A stretch of DNA of 49,009 nt from Bacillota bacterium (lineage in GTDB: Bacteria > Bacillota > Sulfobacillia > JAJZYS01 > JAJYTV01). The notes beneath the pieces are model-generated. The model was not told the origin of the DNA. It saw only the letters and a list, made by a program, of their open reading frames with translations, and did no database searches. Below, piece after piece: positions 17,338 to 24,557 of the stretch (its first letter is position 1; each line of letters starts with the position of its first letter). The stretch lies in NCBI GenBank assembly GCA_021799275.1, contig JAJZAT010000025.1, positions 1 through 49,009 on the forward strand, given 5' to 3'. A program made the position numbers and the translations under genes.

Positions 17338-17850
17338 CTAGCTGCCGAGTCCCTCGAGCATCTGCCAGGCGGCACCGACGCTCTGGACGGGAACCCCGCG
17401 CGACAGGCGCTGCTGGTCGCTCGTGCCGAGCGCCGACGACTTGATGCCTGTCAGCTGGTCAACCCAGCCATAGCGCGGCGGTCCGAAGAAGATCGCCACC
17501 TGGCCCTGCAAGAGCCCGACATAGAGCGGGTTGCCGTTCTTCGCCGGCACAAACGTCGTCGGTGTTCCGGCGGCCTTGAGCGTCCAGCCGGGCAGCTGGG
17601 ACTGGAGTTGCTGCGGCGTCAGACGCTGCACGCCAAGCTCCTGCGCGGTGAAGGACGAGCTGTCGACCCGCCCCCCGACCTCCGGGATGCGAAACACGAT
17701 GCGCGCCTTGGCGCCGAAGACCTGTCCCGTCCGACCGAGGGTCGGGCGCGCCCCGCTCTGGCTCATGAGCCGCGACGCGGCGGCAGCGCCGCCCAGCACC
17801 ACGACCGCCACGAGAAGCCCCGTGAGGAGCCGCCGTTGACTTTCCTGCAA
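17338..17850 (-). CDS. BofC-like protein (exported, ruv-linked)
   Basis: The 170-residue protein has an N-terminal membrane or signal helix (LLTGLLVAVVVLGGAAAA), a middle region and a C-terminal domain, GNPLYVGLLQGQVAIFFGPP...LSRGVPVQSVGAAWQMLEGL, resembling the BofC C-terminal domain. In Bacillus, BofC has a very similar length and its gene lies next to ruvA. BofC is made in the forespore, is exported, and restrains SpoIVB signalling for sigma-K activation. Similarity and synteny support the name but the N-terminal BofC domain is not clear. The TTG start at 17850 has GGGAGG nearby, which is part of a stable hairpin. Confidence 0.6.
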   Translation of the reverse strand: MQESQRRLLTGLLVAVVVLGGAAAASRLMSQSGARPTLGRTGQVFGAKARIVFRIPEVGGRVDSSSFTAQELGVQRLTPQQLQSQLPGWTLKAAGTPTTFVPAKNGNPLYVGLLQGQVAIFFGPPRYGWVDQLTGIKSSALGTSDQQRLSRGVPVQSVGAAWQMLEGLGS

Positions 17851-17859
17851 AACAATCGA

Positions 17860-17890
17860 CCTCCCGTGGCACAGTCTGCGCCACGGGAGG
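17860..17890 (-). terminator. Perfect hairpin that includes the bofC-like ribosome binding site
   Basis: CCTCCCGTGGC (17860-17870) and GCCACGGGAGG (17880-17890) form an 11-bp stem with a 9-nt loop. On the minus strand it begins 13 nt after the yebC stop and is followed by TCGATTGTTTTG, so it can act as a terminator. The arm nearest the downstream gene contains GGGAGG, its Shine-Dalgarno sequence, so folding would also hide the start of the bofC-like gene. Confidence 0.65.
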
Positions 17891-17902
17891 AAAATTCAAC
17901 CG

Positions 17903-18625
17903 CTATTCGGAGAATTCGGCGTTCGTAAAGACATCCTGGATGTCGTCGTGGTCGTCCAGGGCGTCGAGCAGGCCGAGGACCTTCTCCTGCTCGGCCTCCC
18001 CCACCTCGGTCTTCATCGAGGGGTCATAGGTGAACTCGGCCGAGACTACGTCGACGCCGCGTTCGATCAGTCCCTGGCGCAGGCTTTGGAGATCCTCGGG
18101 CTTGCCGTAGACCGCGAAGACGCCGTCGTCGTCGCTTTCCACGTCGTCGGCGCCGACGTCCGCGGCCGTGAGCAGCAGTTCCTCCTCATCCGCGGCCCGC
18201 ACCGTGACGCGCGCGCGGCGCTTGAACATCCAGGCGACGCAGCCCGCCTCGCCGAGAGCACCGCCGTGCTTCGAGAACAGGTGACGCAGCTCCGCTGCCG
18301 TACGATTGCGGTTGTTGGTCATCACGAGCGCCATGACCGCCACGCCGCCCGGCCCGTATCCCTCGTACTGCAGTTCCTCGAACTCTGCCTCGTCGCCGCC
18401 GCCCGCGCCTCGAGCGATCGCGCGCTCGATGTTGCCGGACGGCAGGTTCTCGGCGCGCGCCCGCTCGATCGCGGTCGCGAGGCGGAAGTTCGCGTCCGGG
18501 TTCGCACCGCCCTGGCGTGCCGCGACGGTGATCTCCCGCGCGAGGCGCGAGAAGATCCTGCCTTTCTGCGCGTCCACGACGGCCTTGCGACGCTTGATGT
18601 TGGCCCATTTCGAGTGTCCTGACAA
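17903..18625 (-). CDS. yebC: YebC/PmpR family protein
   Basis: The 240-residue protein has the invariant N-terminus SGHSKWANIKRRK, then ARQGGANPDANFRLATAIERARAENLP, YEGYGPGGVAVMALVMTNNRNRTAAELRH and the acidic C-terminus. The family was described as transcriptional regulators near ruvC; some members (TACO1/YeeI class) help translation through proline stretches. Linkage to ruvCAB is the usual arrangement. The TTG start at 18625 has no close Shine-Dalgarno; GGAGGGAGG lies about 19 nt away across a GGCCCTCAGGGCC palindrome. Confidence 0.93.
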   Translation of the reverse strand: MSGHSKWANIKRRKAVVDAQKGRIFSRLAREITVAARQGGANPDANFRLATAIERARAENLPSGNIERAIARGAGGGDEAEFEELQYEGYGPGGVAVMALVMTNNRNRTAAELRHLFSKHGGALGEAGCVAWMFKRRARVTVRAADEEELLLTAADVGADDVESDDDGVFAVYGKPEDLQSLRQGLIERGVDVVSAEFTYDPSMKTEVGEAEQEKVLGLLDALDDHDDIQDVFTNAEFSE

Positions 18626-18688
18626 ACGCTGCGGCCCTGAGGGCCTCCCTCCTTAAGTGTGAGAACTCCTGCGGCCAGAGATCTGCCG

Positions 18689-19411
18689 CTAGCGGGGAAA
18701 GATCGGCGGCAGGCTGCGCTTGTGCGCCGACTGGCTCCGCATGGTCTCCACGAGGCCCGCCACCAGGGGGCTGCCTTCGCCGCTCGCGAGGTAGGCGTCG
18801 AGTTCCTGATAGGTCATGCCCATCTCGCTCTCGTCGGTCTGCCCCTCCCAGAGGCCGGCCGAGGGCTGGCGGTCGATGATGCGGGCGTGAACGCCGAGTT
18901 CACGCGCCAACGCGCGCACCTCGTGCTTGAGGAAACTGCCGATCGGCAGAAGGTCGACGCCGCCGTCGCCATACTTCGTGAAGTAGCCGATTTCGAGCTC
19001 CGAACGGTTGCCCGTGCCCAGCACCAGGGCGTTGCGCCACGCGGCCTCCGCGTAGAGCGTGATCATGCGCAGGCGCGGCTTGAGGTTGGCGATGGCCAGC
19101 CTCGGCATGTTCGGCGGCAGGGCCAGTTGTTCGCGCAGCACCTGGAACGCCGGCCCGAGGTCGACGACGCGGTACGAGACACCCAGAGCCTCAGCCGCGA
19201 TCTTCGCGTCCTCAGCGTCGGCCGGATCGCTCTCGCAAGGCATGATCACGCCATAGACCTCATCGCCGAGCGCGCGCTTCGCGAGCGCCGCCACCGTGGC
19301 GGAATCGATTCCTCCGGAGAGGCCCACCACCGCCGCAACGCGGCCTGCCTCCGCCACATGGGCGCGGATCCAGTCGGACAGGCGCTCCACGTCCGATGGC
19401 AAGGAGCCCAC
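18689..19411 (-). CDS. nadE: NAD+ synthetase, ammonia-dependent type
   Basis: The 240-residue protein has the P-loop SGGIDSATVAAL of N-type ATP pyrophosphatases, GTGNRSELEIGYFTKYGDGGVDLLPIG for deamido-NAD binding, and AGLWEGQTDESEMGMTYQELD. It amidates nicotinic acid adenine dinucleotide to NAD+. No glutaminase domain is attached, so it should use ammonia. The GTG at 19411 follows a GAAGGGAA site with tight spacing; the TTG three codons later is an alternative. Confidence 0.93.
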   Translation of the reverse strand: MGSLPSDVERLSDWIRAHVAEAGRVAAVVGLSGGIDSATVAALAKRALGDEVYGVIMPCESDPADAEDAKIAAEALGVSYRVVDLGPAFQVLREQLALPPNMPRLAIANLKPRLRMITLYAEAAWRNALVLGTGNRSELEIGYFTKYGDGGVDLLPIGSFLKHEVRALARELGVHARIIDRQPSAGLWEGQTDESEMGMTYQELDAYLASGEGSPLVAGLVETMRSQSAHKRSLPPIFPR

Positions 19412-19593
19412 TTCCCTTCGACTGCACAGCTAGGGCGTGCCTTCGCCCGCCCGCCGCAAAGTCCTGCCGGCCGGCCCAAGGCACGTTCGCCTCGTATTGT
19501 GCCATGCCGGAGGGGAGTTTGGCGAGACAGTGGCCTGCGGCAGGGAAGAAGCATGCGGCTGGCCAACTCACGTGAGGAAGGAGATGTTCCCGC

Positions 19594-20526
19594 TTGCTCA
19601 TCATCGGAAGTTCCAACGCACGCGTCGGCCTCCCGCTCGGCATGGCGATCCTGCGGCGGGGCGGCAGTGCCCTAGACGCCGTCGAGGCAGCGATCCGCGC
19701 GGTCGAGAGCAATCCGGACGATCACACCGTGGGTCTTGGCGGACTGCCGAACGTGCTCGGAGTCGTGGAGCTCGACGCCAGCATCATGGATGGATCGACG
19801 CGCGCCGCAGGCGCCGTCGCGGGCGTGCGCGGCATCGAGCATCCGATTTCCCTCGCGAGGCGCGTCATGCAGGATCTGCCGCATGTGCTGCTAGTCGGCG
19901 AGGGTGCCGAACGATTCGCCGAGGAATGCGGCTTCGAGAAGGCCGAGCTCCTGACGCCAGAGGCCCGCGAGATCTACCTGCGCGGGCTGCGCGACGAGGA
20001 GAACACGCCGTATGTCGGAGCGGCCGCCAAGGCCATGGTCCACAGGCTGGCAATGCAGCCGGAGCGCGCGTCGGGCAAGGACGCGGGCACCGTCAACGTG
20101 CTCGCGCTGGACCAGCAAGGCAACATCTGCGCCGGCGTCAGCACGAGCGGCTTCGCCTGGAAGTATCCGGGCCGCGTCGGCGACTCCGCCGTGATCGGCG
20201 CCGGCAACTACTGCGATGGCCGCTACGGGGCCGCCGCCTGCACCGGCCGCGGCGAACTCGCGATCCGGGGTGCCACCGCCCGCACCATCGTGCTCGGCCT
20301 CGCGCAGGGACTTTCGCCGCAGGAAGCCGGCGGACGAGCCATGGCGGACCTCGACCTGATCCCCGACAACTATTTCAGTAATATGAACTGCGTCGTGCTG
20401 ACGCCCGACGGGCGTCACGCGGGGTTCTCCACCGTCGAGAACCAGATCTACGTCGGTATGGACGACGCCTCCCGGGACGTCGAGTCCTGGCCGCGCACCT
20501 ACGTACCCGTCAGCGCCCGCGGCTGA
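19594..20526 (+). CDS. Glycosylasparaginase / isoaspartyl peptidase-type Ntn hydrolase
   Basis: The 310-residue protein belongs to the N-terminal nucleophile asparaginase family: ALDAVEAAIRAVESNPDDHTVGLGGLPN near the start, and the autocleavage site DAGTVNVLALD, whose Thr becomes the nucleophile. STSGFAWKYPGRVGDSAVIGAGNYCD and the CTGRGE motif complete the site. Spacing fits N4-(beta-N-acetylglucosaminyl)-L-asparaginase more than plant-type asparaginase. The TTG start at 19594 follows AGGAG by about 11 nt. It has its own terminator and is divergent from nadE. Confidence 0.88.
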   Translation: MLIIGSSNARVGLPLGMAILRRGGSALDAVEAAIRAVESNPDDHTVGLGGLPNVLGVVELDASIMDGSTRAAGAVAGVRGIEHPISLARRVMQDLPHVLLVGEGAERFAEECGFEKAELLTPEAREIYLRGLRDEENTPYVGAAAKAMVHRLAMQPERASGKDAGTVNVLALDQQGNICAGVSTSGFAWKYPGRVGDSAVIGAGNYCDGRYGAAACTGRGELAIRGATARTIVLGLAQGLSPQEAGGRAMADLDLIPDNYFSNMNCVVLTPDGRHAGFSTVENQIYVGMDDASRDVESWPRTYVPVSARG

Positions 20527-20540
20527 TCGCCTGAACGTCC

Positions 20541-20571
20541 AAGGGAGCCCGCATCGCGCGGGCTCCCTTTT
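20541..20571 (+). terminator. Intrinsic terminator of the glycosylasparaginase gene
   Basis: AAGGGAGCCCGC (20541-20552) pairs perfectly with GCGGGCTCCCTT (20558-20569) around a 5-nt loop, running into TTTT. It starts 14 nt after the stop codon, a textbook rho-independent terminator. Confidence 0.9.
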
Positions 20572-20580
20572 GATGCCGGT

Positions 20581-20748
20581 TCAAAGATACGCGTCGTCGC
20601 TCGGCACGAAGGCATGTGGCTCGTGCTCGCGCACATGCTGGCATGCGGGGCTGCATGCGTCGCACCAGACGCGGTGGTAGACCGGGCACTTGTACGCGTC
20701 GATCGCCAGCTCGCCGGTATCGTGCCTGCAGTTCGGGCGGCGTGCCAT
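20581..20748 (-). CDS. Small Cys/His-rich hypothetical protein
   Basis: A 55-residue frame from ATG at 20748, with GAGGT about 9 nt upstream. It contains several Cys and His residues (NCRHD, KCPVYHRVWCDACSPACQHV) that could bind one or two zinc ions. I know no family for it. It lies directly after the stop of the degraded isocitrate lyase on the same strand, so it may be a surviving co-transcribed gene or chance coding. Confidence 0.4.
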   Translation of the reverse strand: MARRPNCRHDTGELAIDAYKCPVYHRVWCDACSPACQHVREHEPHAFVPSDDAYL

Positions 20749-20788
20749 CCTTACCACTACCTCGGTCGATCGCGATAGCGTCGCGGGG

Positions 20789-21780
20789 TCAGTCGGCGAA
20801 CTGCGCCTCCTCGGTCGAGCCATCAAGGGCCGTCGTGACCGAGTGCCAGCCCTTCACGATGAGATTGACCTCGTCGAAGTAGCTTGTGCCGCCCTCCCGC
20901 TGGTGGCGCACGGCCGTATTGCCGCCGTCCTCCCGCCTCGAACTCGGCCTCCTGCAGGGTCGCATTAAGCCGGCATGCCGTCCGTGCGGTAGCGGTGCGC
21001 GAGGTCGCACATGCCGTAGCTGAGCGGGTGGAAGCCGACGAGCGTGATGAACTGGAACTTGTAGCCTATAGGACGACCTGGAAGCGTTCCAGTTCCGTCG
21101 CGCCGAGCTTGCGCCGCCAGTTGAACGAGGGTGAGCGTTTGTAGGCCAGGAGCCTTCCGGGGCGATGGCGTTGGATGCCTTCGGCGAACGCCCTGGCTTC
21201 ATCGCGGTCCGGCTCGGCCGTCTCGCACCGGACCATGTCGGCATAGGACGCCATCGCGACGCCGCGCGCGATGGCGGCGTCGCGTCCACCACGGCTCACG
21301 AAGAATCCTTCGCCTATCCGTCCGCCGGCGAGGAAGGCTGATCTGCGGGATCGACGTCTGAGGTCACGAGATTTGCCCAGAGGGCATCGGTCCGCGCCAC
21401 GATCAGAATCGGCACACCCATCACGTCGGCCGCCAGCCGTGCGACGACGAGGTTGCACACGGCGTTTTGGGCCGGGTCAGCACCTTGCCCCCATGTGGCC
21501 GCACTTCTTGTCGGACGAGAGCTGGTCCTCGAGGTGGGTGCCGGCGGCACCCGCCTCGATCAGGCTGCGCACCAGTTCGTAGACGTCGAGAGCCGGCCGA
21601 AGCCCGCCTCGGCATCGGCCAGGATGGACGCGAACCACTGCGTCCTCGCCTGTGCCTCGCTACGGCCGATCCGGGTCCGGGTGTAGGGCCAGGATCGCGA
21701 GCCCCGCCCCCACGGACACGAGCCTGACGGCAAGCTAGTCGACCACGGGTTGCAACGTCCGCTTCGCGGGCAGCACAATT
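20789..21780 (-). pseudogene. aceA: Isocitrate lyase pseudogene with several frameshifts
   Basis: Reading the minus strand through three frames recovers most of isocitrate lyase. In order: [10 protein letters not shown] near 21630, [17 protein letters not shown] followed by the catalytic signature KKCGHM near 21500, VARLAADVMGVPILIVARTDA near 21400, GGRDAAIARGVAMASYADM and [11 protein letters not shown] near 21230, [17 protein letters not shown] near 21130, [24 protein letters not shown] near 21020, and HQREGGTSYFDEV to TALDGSTEEAQFAD at the end. At least three frameshifts separate these blocks and the N-terminal quarter is missing. The glyoxylate shunt enzyme is therefore not made from this copy. 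Confidence 0.85.
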
Positions 21781-21945
21781 CGAGGTTGCCCGCCAAGCAA
21801 AAATGTTACCTGTATCGGGTCCGGCCGGGAAAGAGGTACCACAAGCCGAGCGCAGCCAGGCCGCTCGACATGTACACCCGCTCGTCCACGTCACATAATG
21901 GGTTCAAGGCTTGGCAGCATTCCCAGCGCACGGAGTTGAACGCCG

Positions 21946-22971
21946 ATGGCAGGATCCACCGTAGCCAATCCGGGCTTCGTCTACGACGGCTACGCCCGGT
22001 TCTGGCATGTCACGGACCTGCTGATGCGGGACCGCGAGCCGGACGAGGCGCTGTGGCATGACCTCCTGTCGGCCCCCGGCTACAGGGAACTCATCGCACA
22101 CGAGTTTACGGAAGACTTCTTCCCCGAGCAGTTTCGGCTGGCGTTCAAGCCCTCGCTCGGCGCGAGCCTCGCGCACGTTCTGCGCGGCGGGCCTCATGCG
22201 GGTCTCTTGCGGCACTATCTCCAAACAGCTGAGACACGGGACCACGTCGCAAGGGGCATGGAGGTCCTGGCTTCAGCCCCCGTCGCCGCCGCGGCCAGGC
22301 AGATGGCATTGGCGTGGCTGCCACAGGGACTTGGACCCGCCTTCCCCACCGTCGCCTTCGTCATCTTCGCTCCCGATGCGCGCGGCTACGAGATCGTGGT
22401 GGTGGACGCCGCGTTCGCCTGCCAGTTGGCGACGCCCCAGGCGATGCTTGCCCACGAATACCACCACGTGTTCAGACGGCAGGTGATGGCGCCCCGCCCC
22501 GAGCCGCTGCCTGGCGACAAGGATGTTCTCTGGATGCTGGACCAGCTCGAGGCGGAAGGCATCGCGGACCAGATCGACAAGCGAGACTGGCCCGAGGAGA
22601 CTCCCGCCGCGGCCGGGCGGATCGCGGACTACGCCCGTGCGTACCGCCAGCACTTCGAGAGCGCAACGGCGACGATCAGGCAACTCGACACCTTGCTCGC
22701 CGCCTGGCACGACTCGCCTCCGGAGCGCCAGCGGATCGCCCGACAGTTGCGCACGATGCTCCCCCTCGCCGGTCACCCGACGGGCAGTTTCATGGCGAGG
22801 CTGATCGAGCGCCGGCTCGGACGCGAAAGGTGCGTCGCGGCGGTCGGCAATCCCTTCGCGTTCGTGCGTCTCTATTGCGAGGCGGCCAAGACCACCGGGG
22901 CTGCGCCGATGTTTGGCAATGCGGCGCTCGCGGCGGTGGCGACCCTCGAGCGCAGCTATCTCACCGCCTGA
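21946..22971 (+). CDS. Putative zinc metalloprotease, DUF5700/DUF2268-like
   Basis: The 341-residue protein contains LAHEYHHVFRRQ (HExxH with an extra His) near residue 167 and LEAEGIADQID about 40 residues later, supplying the third zinc ligand Glu. This is the gluzincin arrangement seen in DUF2268/DUF5700 putative Zn-dependent proteases. There is no signal peptide or membrane helix, so it should be cytoplasmic. The substrate is unknown. The ATG at 21946 has GGAG 10 nt upstream. The 165 bp before it hold no gene; the flanking isocitrate lyase remnant reads the other way. Confidence 0.72.
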   Translation: MAGSTVANPGFVYDGYARFWHVTDLLMRDREPDEALWHDLLSAPGYRELIAHEFTEDFFPEQFRLAFKPSLGASLAHVLRGGPHAGLLRHYLQTAETRDHVARGMEVLASAPVAAAARQMALAWLPQGLGPAFPTVAFVIFAPDARGYEIVVVDAAFACQLATPQAMLAHEYHHVFRRQVMAPRPEPLPGDKDVLWMLDQLEAEGIADQIDKRDWPEETPAAAGRIADYARAYRQHFESATATIRQLDTLLAAWHDSPPERQRIARQLRTMLPLAGHPTGSFMARLIERRLGRERCVAAVGNPFAFVRLYCEAAKTTGAAPMFGNAALAAVATLERSYLTA

Positions 22972-23116
22972 CAGGCTGGCACGTTTCGGGGTCCGTCCGG
23001 CGCCACCACCGCGCTCCGCCTTCAGGTTTCGGCGAAGACGCAGGGGCGCGCGGCGCCGCACAAAGCGGGCGGCCGCACCGCCATGTCCTGGCGCACCGCC
23101 CTCCCCAACGAGCGGA

Positions 23117-23716
23117 CTAGGCCACCCGCGTAGCCAGGACGCGCACAAAGGGCTTCGGATCGCGGCGGATGTCGATGGTGCGGAAACCGCCGCTCTCCAC
23201 GAACTGAGCCAATGCCTCCGGCGCGAGCCAAATGTCGAGGCTCGGGCCCTGGGTGGCCACCGTATCGTCCCACTCCAGCAGGCAGAGCTGTCCGCCCGGG
23301 CGCAGGATGCGCCGCGCCTCGCGGCGCAGCGAGGACCAATTGGGGATATCCCGGAACACTCTCTCGACCAGCACGGCATCGACCGACGCGTCAGGCAGCG
23401 GCAGACCCATCCCCTGCACGCGAATCGTCTGGAGGTTTCCGATACCCTGGGCGAGGGCGCGACGCTGCAACACGTCGAGATTCCCCTGCAGCGCATCGAT
23501 GCCGATCAGCGTTCCCCCCGTGAGCATGCGCGCGCCAGGCAGCGCGAAGAAACCATGGCCGCAGCCGACGTCGACCACCACGGAGTCCGCCGCGTGAAGC
23601 AGGTCCGCCAGGACCTCGTCTGGTGTCTTGAGTTCGTGCATCCGCTCCTCGAGTGCGCGGGTCCGATCTAAGTCGATGAGGTCGCGATCCCGGCAACAAC
23701 GCGTGGAAGCTCTCAT
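23117..23716 (-). CDS. Class I SAM-dependent methyltransferase
   Basis: The 199-residue protein has motif I VVVDVGCGHGFFALP near residue 46, an acidic motif II GTLIGIDAL, and the later motif RILRPGGQLCLLEW, so it is a Rossmann-fold methyltransferase of the UbiE/Methyltransf_11 type. The substrate cannot be inferred from neighbours. The ATG at 23716 follows GGGGGTG at 7 nt. It converges on the metalloprotease gene with 145 bp between the stops and no obvious terminator. Confidence 0.82.
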   Translation of the reverse strand: MRASTRCCRDRDLIDLDRTRALEERMHELKTPDEVLADLLHAADSVVVDVGCGHGFFALPGARMLTGGTLIGIDALQGNLDVLQRRALAQGIGNLQTIRVQGMGLPLPDASVDAVLVERVFRDIPNWSSLRREARRILRPGGQLCLLEWDDTVATQGPSLDIWLAPEALAQFVESGGFRTIDIRRDPKPFVRVLATRVA

Positions 23717-23932
23717 GGGCCCACCCCCATACTGCGCAATGCGGGAAGTGCCTTGCCGCGGGCTCCTGCGGCGCCCCTCGAGCGCCGCCGAAAGTCTGGC
23801 AACCGCCGCGCGGTGTCTGCGGCGTTCTCAGTGGGCGCATCCCTGCGGCATGTCGTCGCCGTGACCGCCGCGGAGGCACCGCGCGCCTTCGGCCTGCGTT
23901 CGCGTGCAGCATACGACCGCCGCGTGCGCCCA

Positions 23933-24017
23933 CCTAGTCCCATTAGGGGCCATTCGTCGTTCCGGTCGTTCCGTCAATTCACCGTTTACTTGGAGCGCCC
24001 AATGTGAACGGAATAGG
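23933..24017. repeat. Dispersed repeat, copy A (left side of the Hdr island)
   Basis: This 85-bp segment matches 33572-33657 in the same orientation. The right-hand 50 bp is closest (about 42 of 54 positions by eye), ending in an identical ATGTGAACGGAATAGG. Read on the minus strand, both copies keep a frame with LFRSH, QVNG and ER in the same places, so it may descend from a coding sequence. Confidence 0.6.
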
Positions 24018-24284
24018 GCCAGCCGGTGAACCGTCAATCCGGTCGAAGGGGCGGTTCGGGACCGAGTTCGACCGTTTGTGGCTAGGAGATCTCACACCGC
24101 GCTCGTGAGCGATCCATCTGCCTCACGACTGCGTGACCTCCCAGCCGTGGGCAGTGCATCGGGTCCTGCATCTCGTTTGCCGGACACCGGGCAACCGGCC
24201 CGGACTCCACTACGTCCCACCCGAAATCTCTCGCTAAGCAAACGGTATAGGCGAAGCGAACCGGACGAGCGCATCACCGGACGA

Positions 24285-24485
24285 TTGGGCCTGCCCCGGG
24301 TCCAGGTGTCGCGAGCGCTCGCTCGATGGCGTAGGCGGCGGCCGATCCGCCCCGCTCGCTGCCGGGCACAACCTCGATCCGCACGGGGCCGGATCCGGCG
24401 TCCTCGTACAGCGTAAACGACTCGCAGTGTGCGAAGTGCCGGCTCAGTTCCTTTCCGAGGTTCTGGCCCGCACAACGAGCTTCAT
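24285..24485 (-). pseudogene. NifX/dinitrogenase FeMo-cofactor-family relic
   Basis: From an ATG at 24485 (AGAGG upstream) the frame reads MKLVVRART. After a single-base frameshift near 24457 it continues LGKELSRHFAHCESFTLYED, GPVRIEVVPGSE and AAYAIERAL before a stop near 24285. The pattern (a short beta strand, then SxHF...C..F.LY) resembles the dinitrogenase iron-molybdenum cofactor (NifX/NifB C-terminal) domain of about 110 residues. The gene appears frameshifted and cut short. The similarity is by eye and moderate. Confidence 0.4.
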
Positions 24486-24557
24486 GGACGGTCCTCTCTC
24501 ACCTTGCCGGTCGGAGGACATGGGGAACACTCCGCGCCACGGGCGTGGCGGACACCG

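Noticed and set aside
22273-23496. 407-residue minus-strand frame
   Set aside because: Antisense to the metalloprotease and out of phase with the methyltransferase; it has no domain of its own.
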